This document shows, piece after piece, positions 1 to 5,315 of a stretch of 5,315 nt of DNA. The translations under genes and the position numbers were made by a program. Positions within the stretch are counted from its first letter, which is position 1. Each line of letters starts with the position of its first letter. Source of the stretch: Deltaproteobacteria bacterium (GTDB lineage Bacteria > Desulfobacterota > DSM-4660 > Desulfatiglandales > HGW-15); assembly GCA_021737245.1 (NCBI GenBank), contig JAIPEI010000283.1, positions 1 through 5,315 of the forward strand, read 5' to 3'. The notes under the pieces were generated by a model, which did no database searches, had not been told where the DNA came from, and worked only from the letters and a program-made list of their open reading frames with translations.

Positions 1-21
1 TCTTTGATATCGAGGCGGGGG

Positions 22-50
22 TTGAGTCCGTGGAAAATCGTCGCTAGGAT
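22..50 (+). promoter_or_regulatory. Candidate sigma70-type promoter for the aldo/keto reductase
   Basis: A -35-like hexamer TTGAGT (22-27) and a -10-like hexamer TAGGAT (45-50) are separated by exactly 17 bases. Each matches the consensus at 4 of 6 positions. Transcription would start near 57, giving a leader of about 60 bases before the TTG start at 116. The position and spacing are right for the plus-strand gene, but two 4/6 hexamers can occur by chance, so this is a candidate only. Confidence 0.4.
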
Positions 51-66
51 GTAGGGATCGACTTTT

Positions 67-107
67 CCGGAAGGAACGGACGGCAACCTACAGCCGGAAG
101 GAAGGGA
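67..107 (+). repeat. Pair of direct repeats in the reductase leader
   Basis: CCGGAAGGAA occurs at 67-76 and again at 94-103, a period of 27 bases. The match extends to 13 of 14 bases (67-80 against 94-107). The first copy overlaps the 8-bp palindrome TTCCGGAA (65-72). The second copy runs into the purine-rich ribosome binding site. It could be a binding site for a regulator of the reductase or simply a duplicated Shine-Dalgarno-like stretch; nothing in the sequence decides between them. Confidence 0.45.
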
Positions 108-112
108 GGAGG
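105..112 (+). promoter_or_regulatory. Ribosome binding site deciding a TTG start
   Basis: The purine tract GGAGGAGG contains two overlapping Shine-Dalgarno cores. GGAGG at 105-109 is 6 bases from the TTG at 116, a normal spacing; AGGAGG at 107-112 is only 3 bases away. This tract supports initiation at the TTG rather than at the next in-frame ATG, which would remove the conserved N-terminal strand of the barrel. Confidence 0.75.
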
Positions 113-115
113 ACA

Positions 116-1120
116 TTGGAGTACACGAAGATTCCGGGCCTCGACCTGCAGGTGGGCCGGGTGGCCCTGGGCACCTGGGCCATCGGAGGTTGGATGTGGG
201 GCGGGACCGACGAGATCGAGTCCATTCGAACCATACACGCAGCCCTGGACCGGGGGGTGAACGTGATCGACACGGCCCCGGTCTACGGTTTCGGCACCTC
301 CGAGGAGATCGTGGGCAAGGCCGTGGAGGAGGCCGGCGGCCGGTACTCCCTGGCCCTCGCCACCAAGTGCGGCCTGGAGTGGGACGCTGCGGCGAAGGCG
401 GTCTGGCGGAACAGCACCACGGAGCGGATTCGCAGGGAGGTGGAGGACTCCCTGAGGAGGCTGCGAACCGATGTGATCGACATCTATCAGGTCCACTGGC
501 CGGATCCCCTGGTGCCCTTCGAGGAGACGGCCGAGCTCATGGAGCGGCTCAAGAAGGAGGGAAAGATCCAGGTGGCCGGGGTCAGCAACTTCAGCCCTGA
601 GCAGATGGACGGTTTCCGGCGGCGGGCGGAGCTCGCCGTGTGCCAGCCGCCCTACAACCTCTTCGAGCGGGGCATCGAGCAGGACGTCCTGCCCTACTGC
701 CGGGAAAACGGCATCTCCACGTTGTCCTACGGGGCCCTCTGCCGGGGCCTCCTCACGGGCAAGATGACCGGGGAAACAAAGTTCTCCGGGGACGACCTTC
801 GAAAGGCGGATCCGAAGTTTCAGGAGCCGCGGTACTCTCAGTACCTGGAGGCGATGGCCCGTCTAGCCCGGTTCGCGCGGGAGCGCCACGGCCGTGATCC
901 CCTTCACCTGGCCGTCCGCTTTATCCTGGACAGGGGCGTGAGCGTCGCCCTTTGGGGAGCACGGCATCCGGACCAGATGGATCCCCTGCCGGGCGTGTTC
1001 GGCTGGTCGCTGACCGGGGAGGACATGGCGGAGATCGATCGGATCCTCAAGGAGGCCGTCCCGGATCCGGTCGGGCCCGAGTTCATGGCCCCGCCGTCGC
1101 GCGGGGAAGGGACGACCTAG
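116..1120 (+). CDS. yhdN: Aldo/keto reductase, YhdN/GS69 (AKR11B) type
   Basis: This is a 334-residue cytosolic NADPH-dependent aldo/keto reductase with a (beta/alpha)8 barrel, which reduces aldehydes and ketones to alcohols. The family's catalytic tetrad is visible: D52 and Y57 (IDTAPVYGFG), K84 (ATKCG) and H127 (YQVHWPD). Cofactor-side motifs follow: GVSNFS (155-160), QPPYNLFER (177-185), YGALCRGLLTGK (205-216) and WGARHPDQ (280-287). From memory, the N-terminal WAIGG...MWGGTDE block and the C-terminal DPVGPEFMAPP block match Bacillus subtilis YhdN, general stress protein 69, which acts on methylglyoxal and other small carbonyls. Length is normal and complete. The start is TTG, supported by the upstream Shine-Dalgarno and by the full N-terminal match. 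The stop overlaps the stop of the convergent kinase gene. A role in carbonyl detoxification is inferred from the family; the physiological substrate cannot be read here. Confidence 0.95.
   Translation: MEYTKIPGLDLQVGRVALGTWAIGGWMWGGTDEIESIRTIHAALDRGVNVIDTAPVYGFGTSEEIVGKAVEEAGGRYSLALATKCGLEWDAAAKAVWRNSTTERIRREVEDSLRRLRTDVIDIYQVHWPDPLVPFEETAELMERLKKEGKIQVAGVSNFSPEQMDGFRRRAELAVCQPPYNLFERGIEQDVLPYCRENGISTLSYGALCRGLLTGKMTGETKFSGDDLRKADPKFQEPRYSQYLEAMARLARFARERHGRDPLHLAVRFILDRGVSVALWGARHPDQMDPLPGVFGWSLTGEDMAEIDRILKEAVPDPVGPEFMAPPSRGEGTT
1117..1120. other. Shared CTAG: overlapping convergent stop codons
   Basis: The reductase stop TAG is 1118-1120 on plus, and the kinase stop TAG is the complement of 1117-1119 on minus. 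The two genes thus overlap tail to tail by the 4-base palindrome CTAG. There is no intergenic space for a terminator, so each transcript must run into the other gene or end inside it. Confidence 0.95.
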
Positions 1121-3189
1121 GGCGGCCTGGCGAGGGAGGGCGCATCCCCCAGCACGCGGGTAATGGTCTCCCGCAGCTCCTGAATAGAGAACGGCTTGGG
1201 AAGAAAGGCCTGGGCGCCTGCATCGAGGATCTCCCGGGCCGGTCCCTCCACAGAGTAGCCGCTCGTGACGATAACCTTGAGGTCCGGCCGGGCCCGGATC
1301 AGCTCCGGGTAGACGCTTCTCCCGTCCATGTCGGGCAGCAGGATGTCGAGAATGACCAGGTCGATGCGCTCCGCAGACGTCTCGACTGTCTCCACGGCTT
1401 GCCGTCCGGTCGGGGCGATCAGGACCTGGTACCCCATCCGCTCGAGCACAATCCGGAACACCTCCAGCACCGCCTCCTCGTCCTCCACCACCAGGACCGT
1501 GCCCCCCTCGGCCCTTACAGGTTCCCGCCTGGGGGTCGCCTCCTGCCCCACAATCTCCCGTGCGGGGAGCCAGATGGAGATCCGCGTCCCTTCTCCCGGG
1601 ACCGACCAGGCCGTGATCTCCCCGCCGTGGTTCCGGACAATGCCGAAAACCGCGGCCATGCCTAGACCCCTTCCCTGCAGCTTGGTGGTAAAGAAGGGAT
1701 CGAAGATCCGCTCCAGGGTTTCTTCGTCCATTCCGGCGCCGTCGTCCTTCACGGTCAACCGGACATAAGATCCAGGCTCCAGGCGAGCCGGACGCTCCGT
1801 GTCGTGGTCGGCGACCGGGACATTCCGGGCCGAGATCTGGATGGTTCCCTCGGCCTCGATGGCCTCGGCGGCGTTTTGTACCACTGCGGAGAGGAGCATC
1901 TGGATCTGAGCCGTATCGGCTTCCACACTCCAGAGATCACCGGGCAGATCGGCCTCCAGGCTGATCGAAGGGTCGATGTGGTGCGCCAGGAGGGGCAGGG
2001 TGTAGCGCACGAAGGTGTCCATGGGGATCACCGTGGGGCTGTAACGGCCTCCCTGGGCGTAGGCCAGAAGCTGGCGGGTGAGGTCCCCCATGTGCTCGAT
2101 GGACTCCTTCATTCCATCGATGTATCGTCCAAAGGACTCCCGGACCCCGGCGTCCAGGTCGATGAGATCCATGCCGAGGAGGTCCAGGTTGCCCATGACC
2201 GCGGACAGGGCGTTGTTGAAGCGGTGGGCCATTCCTCCGGCCAGGGTGGCCACGGCCTGGATGCGGCTCGACGCCTGGAGCTCCGCCTGTATCTGCTCTC
2301 GCTCCTCCTCCTCGCGGATTCTGGCCGAGATGTCCCGGCCGAACACGGAAACACCCCCGCTCGACGAAGGATAGGCGTGAAACTCGAACGATCGCATCTT
2401 CCCGTCGAACGCACCGGCCTGGACCAGGGTTTCGGGTCGGCGGGTCTCCTGCACCCGGCGAAACATCTCCTCCAGGGGTGTGCCCCCGGTCCCGGGAAGG
2501 ACCTCGAAGACCGGCCTCCCCACGGCCCGATCCCCCCAGGTGCCCGTCATCTCCTCCGACGCACGGTTCCAGTACGTGACATCGAGGTGCTGGTCCATGG
2601 CAAAAAAGAGGTCCGTGATGCTGTCCGCCAGCTCCCGATACCGGCCCTCGCTCCGCCGCAGGGCTTCTGCGGTCTTTCGGTGGGCTTCCTTTTCCAGGCG
2701 GCGCTTTTCGTCGGCGGGCTCGAGAGGCTCGACCTGCTCTCCGGCCGGCTCCTTCGGATGGCGGATGCGGGTGCGCTTGTCGGTGACGTCCCGGCAGATC
2801 CCGGCGACGCACTCCACCTCCCCGGCAGTGTTCAGGACGGGACTGTAGACGGTGTCGAAGAGCCTGGTCTCTCCTGGGAGCTGAATCTCGTGCACCACGA
2901 AGAGCTTGTCCCGTTCCTCGAGAACGCAGCGCAGGTGAGGTTCTATGGCGTCGGCCCCCCGCCCGATGATCTCCCGGTTGGTTCGGCCGATCACGTCTTC
3001 GACCTTGCTCCCCAGGAACGCGGCCCCGGCGTCGTTGATGAAGGTGTAGCGAAGCTCCCGGTCGTAGCACACGACGACCTCCGAGCAGTGGAAAAGAAGA
3101 CGGTCCAGGTCCGACTCGCCGGCTTTTCCCGTGGGGGCGGGGGGCTTCGGGATGGAGGCGCAACGCCGGGTTGCGCGTTCGGTGGTCAT
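1117..3189 (-). CDS. Soluble hybrid histidine kinase, PAS-PAS-HisKA-HATPase-REC
   Basis: This is a 690-residue two-component sensor with a fused receiver. In order it shows PAS 1 (about 26-138, ending GICRDVTDK), a charged coiled coil (about 155-187), PAS 2 (about 182-290, ending VFGRDIS), a coiled-coil linker, and the H-box LAGGMAHRFNNAL with phospho-acceptor H322. The ATPase domain has the N-box N439 (VVQNAAEAIE), G1 DDGAGMD (482-488), F-box IFDPFFTTK (495-503) and G2 GRGLG (506-510). The C-terminal receiver (about 564-680) has acidic pair E569/D570, phospho-acceptor D615, T642 and K665. No membrane segment or signal peptide is seen, so it should sense a cytosolic cue through the PAS domains. 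The residue after H322 is arginine, where many kinases carry D or E. The ATG at 3189 is chosen for its AAAGGAGA site; an in-frame TTG at 3282 would add 31 residues of poor sequence. It follows the octaheme cytochrome on the same strand, but no output regulator is present, so its target is unknown. Confidence 0.93.
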   Translation of the reverse strand: MTTERATRRCASIPKPPAPTGKAGESDLDRLLFHCSEVVVCYDRELRYTFINDAGAAFLGSKVEDVIGRTNREIIGRGADAIEPHLRCVLEERDKLFVVHEIQLPGETRLFDTVYSPVLNTAGEVECVAGICRDVTDKRTRIRHPKEPAGEQVEPLEPADEKRRLEKEAHRKTAEALRRSEGRYRELADSITDLFFAMDQHLDVTYWNRASEEMTGTWGDRAVGRPVFEVLPGTGGTPLEEMFRRVQETRRPETLVQAGAFDGKMRSFEFHAYPSSSGGVSVFGRDISARIREEEEREQIQAELQASSRIQAVATLAGGMAHRFNNALSAVMGNLDLLGMDLIDLDAGVRESFGRYIDGMKESIEHMGDLTRQLLAYAQGGRYSPTVIPMDTFVRYTLPLLAHHIDPSISLEADLPGDLWSVEADTAQIQMLLSAVVQNAAEAIEAEGTIQISARNVPVADHDTERPARLEPGSYVRLTVKDDGAGMDEETLERIFDPFFTTKLQGRGLGMAAVFGIVRNHGGEITAWSVPGEGTRISIWLPAREIVGQEATPRREPVRAEGGTVLVVEDEEAVLEVFRIVLERMGYQVLIAPTGRQAVETVETSAERIDLVILDILLPDMDGRSVYPELIRARPDLKVIVTSGYSVEGPAREILDAGAQAFLPKPFSIQELRETITRVLGDAPSLARPP

Positions 3190-3195
3190 GGGACG

Positions 3196-3203
3196 TCTCC
3201 TTT
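3196..3203 (-). promoter_or_regulatory. Ribosome binding site of the hybrid kinase
   Basis: On the minus strand AAAGGAGA lies upstream of the ATG at 3189, with the GGAG core 7 bases from the start. It is the reason for choosing this start over the in-frame TTG at 3282. That TTG has only AAGGTG placed almost against the start codon. Confidence 0.8.
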
Positions 3204-3329
3204 CAGTCTCCCGGCTTCGGCCAGCACGGCCCCGAGCGGCATAAGAGCCCCCGTTTTCGAGGCCGCCGTTTAGAACCGGCAATCACCTTCTTGGAGAAAT
3301 TCGAGCTTGTTAGAGAAAGGCAGGCATGT

Positions 3330-3365
3330 CCCGGTCCTTCGAGCACCCGCCCGGACCAGGGGCGG
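3330..3365 (-). other. Two mutually exclusive GC-rich hairpins between the octaheme gene and the kinase
   Basis: In the minus-strand transcript, hairpin B (3365-3360 pairing with 3352-3347, 6 perfect bp, 7-base loop) forms first. Hairpin A (3360-3353 pairing with 3337-3330, 7 of 8 bp, 15-base loop) uses B's loop as its 5' arm, so only one can form. Neither is followed by a T-rich run, so this is not a standard intrinsic terminator. The rest of 3190-3420 shows no gene and no clear promoter; the kinase ribosome binding site is at its lower end. Confidence 0.35.
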
Positions 3366-3420
3366 ATACTCGGAGGGGAACAGGTCAGGGTGTTTCAGGC
3401 GGGATGCTCAGCCCTGCCGA

Positions 3421-4821
3421 TCACTTTCTCGGGGCCACCTCGGGCGGCTTCTCCGTGCTTCCCGTGGCGTTGGGAAAGTCCTCGGCCTTGTATGCCTTCC
3501 TGTTTTCGTGAATCAGCTCGCGGGCCTCCTCCATGAAGTTGGCGTATCGCTTCTTGCACTCGTAGAAGCCGTGCCACCAGGCATAGTCCGGCGCCATCAT
3601 GGCCGCGCCCATACGGGCCCTCCGTCCTTCGTGGTGCCACAGCTCGTAGTACTCCACCTCCAGCCGCTCGTCGAAAAAGCGGGTCTTGTCCAGAAGCCCC
3701 TTGGTGTACAGGTCGTCCAGCACGGCCTTGGCCGGCTTGAAGTAGACCTCGTTGTACTCCTCCACCACGCGGTCGAGTTTTACGTAGTGATCGTCCACCC
3801 AGGTCCTGCCGTGGCACTGGGTGCAGACCTCCTTCATCTTGTCCCGCTCCACCTCCCAGTTGGTCTTGGCGGGAAAAGCGGCGAACTCCGACGGGCGCAC
3901 CGTCAGAGGGGCCTGGATCTCCCAGGAGAGTCTCTCGGTCACGTCGTGGGTGGTGAGGGTGGCTCCCGCCCCGGACATGTGGCAGGCGGCGCAGGTGGGG
4001 CCGCGATAGTCCACGCCCGGGCTCCAGGTCCCCGGCGCGGCTGTCCAGTTGTAGTCGTCCCCGTGGGCCGTGTAGATGTCCCCGTGCTTGCTCTCCATGT
4101 AGATCTCGATCTGGGGATGGTCGGGGCCCAGGTGACACTGGCCGCAGGCCTCGGGTTTTCGCGCCTCCATGACCGAGAACCGATGCCGGGTGTGGCAGCT
4201 CGTGCATGACCCGCGGCTCCCGTCCAGGTTGATCCGGCCGACGCCCACGTTGGGCCAGGTCGCAGGATCCAGCATGCCCTGCTCGCTTTTCAGGATGGTG
4301 CCGTGGCAGTGGTAGCATCCGGAGACCCGCTCGAAGTCGCTGTTCATGCCGTCGTTCAGCCAGGGATCGATCTTCCAGATGATCTCCAGGGTGTTCGCGT
4401 GCTTGCTCCGATCGTACTGCATGGCCTCGTCCGGGTGGCAGCGGGAGCAGTCCTTGGGCGTCACCACCCCTGCGACGGGCACGCGGTAGGACCCGGTTCC
4501 GTAATCCGTGTCGCTCCGCTCGTACTGCTTGTAGTGGGCCCGGCTCACGTCCGGGTCGAACTCCTCGGCCTTGTGGCAGTCGTAGCAGGTGATGTTGGCT
4601 GCGGCGTGACGGCTGGCGGCCCAGTCCGCGAAGATCCCCGGATGCTCCTGTTTGTGGCACTGGATGCAGGCCACGGCCTCCGGAGGCATGCTTCGCTCGA
4701 TACGGAAGGCCTTCTCCTTGGCGGTGTTGGTCGCCTCCTGACCGAGGACCGGTCCGGCGGTTCCTGCGAGGAGCAGGAACAGGCCGGCGAGGGGGGCGAA
4801 AAGGATGGTTCGCGTCTTCAT
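3421..4821 (-). CDS. haoA: Secreted octaheme cytochrome c, hydroxylamine oxidoreductase (HAO) family
   Basis: This 466-residue protein has an N-terminal signal peptide (K2, R4, hydrophobic core about 6-20, likely cleavage near VLG-Q at 27/28), so it should work in the periplasm. There are eight CxxCH heme sites: CIQCH 52, CYDCH 79, CSRCH 125, CYHCH 169, CTSCH 206, CGQCH 226, CAACH 277 and CTQCH 333. No CxxCK is present, which argues against NrfA. GPDHPQ (232-237) fits the Asp-His pair at the HAO catalytic heme (D234/H235), and the C-terminal HHEGRRARMGAAMM...PDYAWWHGFYE block (396-421) is HAO-like. It is about 100 residues shorter than the Nitrosomonas HAO precursor and has no C-terminal membrane helix. 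Whether it has the Tyr that cross-links the catalytic heme in oxidative HAOs needs an alignment; candidates are Y413 and Y420. The upstream NapC/NrfH-type gene suggests it receives quinol electrons and reduces nitrite or another nitrogen oxide, as proposed for haoCA in Campylobacterota. The family call is firm; the direction of catalysis is inferred. Confidence 0.92.
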   Translation of the reverse strand: MKTRTILFAPLAGLFLLLAGTAGPVLGQEATNTAKEKAFRIERSMPPEAVACIQCHKQEHPGIFADWAASRHAAANITCYDCHKAEEFDPDVSRAHYKQYERSDTDYGTGSYRVPVAGVVTPKDCSRCHPDEAMQYDRSKHANTLEIIWKIDPWLNDGMNSDFERVSGCYHCHGTILKSEQGMLDPATWPNVGVGRINLDGSRGSCTSCHTRHRFSVMEARKPEACGQCHLGPDHPQIEIYMESKHGDIYTAHGDDYNWTAAPGTWSPGVDYRGPTCAACHMSGAGATLTTHDVTERLSWEIQAPLTVRPSEFAAFPAKTNWEVERDKMKEVCTQCHGRTWVDDHYVKLDRVVEEYNEVYFKPAKAVLDDLYTKGLLDKTRFFDERLEVEYYELWHHEGRRARMGAAMMAPDYAWWHGFYECKKRYANFMEEARELIHENRKAYKAEDFPNATGSTEKPPEVAPRK

Positions 4822-4826
4822 GGATA

Positions 4827-4834
4827 CACCTCCC
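4827..4834 (-). promoter_or_regulatory. Ribosome binding site of the octaheme cytochrome
   Basis: The minus strand reads GGGAGGTG, then 5 bases, then the ATG at 4821. This near-perfect Shine-Dalgarno fixes the start, which gives a complete signal peptide beginning MKTRTILF. Confidence 0.85.
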
Positions 4835-4915
4835 TTTTGTGTGAAAATGCACCTCGAGCAATCAAGCGGATGTAGAGCAACGTCTCACATGCCGCCGAAA
4901 CGCGGCCGCAAGCAC

Positions 4916-4938
4916 GGCCGGGTGGAAGACCCCCGGCC
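4916..4938 (-). other. Perfect 7-bp GC-rich inverted repeat between the two cytochrome genes
   Basis: GGCCGGG (4916-4922) and CCCGGCC (4932-4938) form a perfect 7-bp stem with a 9-base loop. It lies in the 152-base gap between the NapC/NrfH-like stop and the octaheme start. No T-run follows on the minus strand, so it is not a classic terminator. It could act in mRNA processing or as a stability element that sets unequal levels of the two proteins, or it could be chance in GC-rich DNA. No convincing promoter was seen in this gap. Confidence 0.4.
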
Positions 4939-4973
4939 AGATGAAACCGGGCGCTTTGTTCCGCTGCGGCCTT

Positions 4974-5315
4974 CTATAGACCCAGCCCCCGGTAAGGTTC
5001 CTTGAGCTGCTTGTACTCGTACAGGGCGCGCCGGTTGTGCACCAGGTCCCTGTGGCAGTCCACGCATCGCTTCTCGTACCCGGGCCGTGCGTAGACCACG
5101 GCCCGGTGGGCGAGCATGGCCCCGCGTTTGTCCGGAATGTGGAGCAGGTTGCGGTGGCACTTCTGACACTGCTCGTTCTTGAAGGAGGCGTAGGCCGCCT
5201 GCCGGTTCTCCTCGTGGTCGTACTCGTCCTGAATGAAGTGGACCACCACGTCCTTGATGCCGTGGGCGGTCTTCGCGTAGAAAAAGTTGAAGGTGTCGTG
5301 GGGCGCCGGGAGATG
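4974..5315 (-). CDS. NapC/NrfH-family tetraheme cytochrome c (partial, C-terminal 113 residues)
   Basis: The frame stays open to the window edge, so the gene begins outside; the in-frame GTG at 5249 is internal. The visible part starts HLPAPHDTFNFFYAKT, where the first H is probably the last residue of a CxxCH cut by the edge. It then carries two complete heme sites, CQKCH and CVDCH (visible residues 50-54 and 84-88), and the family-like end CHRDLVH. By the family plan these would be hemes 3 and 4 of four, with a membrane anchor and heme 1 off the window. NapC/NrfH proteins are membrane-bound quinol dehydrogenases that pass electrons to periplasmic reductases. Lying 152 bases upstream of the octaheme gene on the same strand, it is the likely electron donor to that enzyme, matching the role of HaoC. 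The exact subfamily (haoC, nrfH or napC) cannot be settled from this part. Confidence 0.85.
   Translation of the reverse strand, partial: HLPAPHDTFNFFYAKTAHGIKDVVVHFIQDEYDHEENRQAAYASFKNEQCQKCHRNLLHIPDKRGAMLAHRAVVYARPGYEKRCVDCHRDLVHNRRALYEYKQLKEPYRGLGL

Noticed and set aside
1937..3163. Open frame of 408 codons on minus inside the kinase
   Set aside because: Its composition is dominated by R, G and P, and it overlaps the true kinase frame out of phase.
1804..3273. Open frame of 489 codons on plus, antisense to the kinase
   Set aside because: It is a shadow of the GC-rich kinase gene: no recognisable motifs, while the minus strand carries complete PAS, kinase and receiver motifs.
3190..3282. 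N-terminal extension of the kinase from a TTG at 3282
   Set aside because: The 31 extra residues are low-complexity G/R-rich, the Shine-Dalgarno-like AAGGTG is too close to that TTG, and the ATG at 3189 has a well-spaced AAAGGAGA.
3307..4209. Open frame of 300 codons on plus across the octaheme gene
   Set aside because: Antisense to well-supported coding sequence and without recognisable domains.
3421..4821. Octaheme protein as NrfA-type nitrite reductase
   Set aside because: NrfA is normally a pentaheme protein with a CxxCK or variant active-site heme motif; here there are eight CxxCH sites and HAO-type motifs.
3395..4861. Open frame of 488 codons on minus, another frame of the octaheme gene
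   Set aside because: It is very rich in R, G and P with no CxxCH heme array. The frame 3421-4821 has eight heme sites, a signal peptide and a strong ribosome binding site.
4861..4865. FNR-type half site (TTGAT on minus) upstream of the octaheme gene
   Set aside because: Only one half of the TTGAT-N4-ATCAA palindrome is present; the partner half reads CGAGG.
4303..4875. Open frame of 190 codons on plus over the octaheme N-terminus
   Set aside because: Antisense shadow; the valine- and leucine-rich text comes from reading His/Cys/Asp codons of the octaheme gene backwards.
4916..4938. Intrinsic terminator after the NapC/NrfH-like gene
   Set aside because: The stem is good but the following minus-strand sequence (GTGCTTGCGG) has no T-run.
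4974..5249. Complete 91-residue diheme protein starting at GTG 5249
   Set aside because: The frame is open upstream to the window edge, and the 22 extra residues (HLPAPHDTFNFFYAK...) continue the NapC/NrfH pattern.
1..5315. CRISPR array, tRNA, rRNA or insertion sequence
   Set aside because: No regular spaced repeats, no RNA gene signatures, and no transposase frame or terminal inverted repeats were seen.

Overview
The window is GC-rich, tightly packed bacterial chromosome with three complete genes and one partial gene. Its content points to a respiratory, probably anaerobic or facultative Gram-negative bacterium: periplasmic multiheme cytochromes, a NapC/NrfH-type quinol dehydrogenase and a hybrid sensor kinase of a type common in the former Deltaproteobacteria. 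Assignment to Desulfobacterota or a relative is an inference; there is no marker gene here.

Layout. (1) 1-115 is a short leader with a candidate sigma70-type promoter, a 27-bp-spaced direct repeat and a strong Shine-Dalgarno. It precedes (2) 116-1120 (+), an aldo/keto reductase of the YhdN/GS69 (AKR11B) type starting with TTG. (3) 1117-3189 (-) is a soluble PAS-PAS-HisKA-HATPase-REC hybrid histidine kinase that converges on the reductase; both TAG stops lie in one CTAG palindrome. (4) 3190-3420 is a 231-base gap with two mutually exclusive GC-rich hairpins. (5) 3421-4821 (-) is a secreted octaheme cytochrome c of the hydroxylamine oxidoreductase (HAO) family. (6) 4822-4973 is a gap with one perfect 7-bp hairpin and no clear promoter. 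(7) 4974 to the window end (-) is the C-terminal part of a NapC/NrfH-family tetraheme cytochrome.

How they fit together. The most informative unit is the minus-strand pair NapC/NrfH-like cytochrome followed by HAO-family octaheme cytochrome. The same pairing (haoC-haoA) is known in Campylobacterota such as Nautilia, where it is proposed to pass electrons from menaquinol to a periplasmic HAO that works reductively on nitrite, rather than oxidising hydroxylamine as in aerobic ammonia oxidisers. The pair here is therefore best read as a candidate nitrogen-oxide reductase module. The kinase gene lies downstream in the same orientation and may regulate it, but it has no membrane anchor and no partner output regulator in the window. 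The reductase looks like an independent detoxification or redox housekeeping gene.
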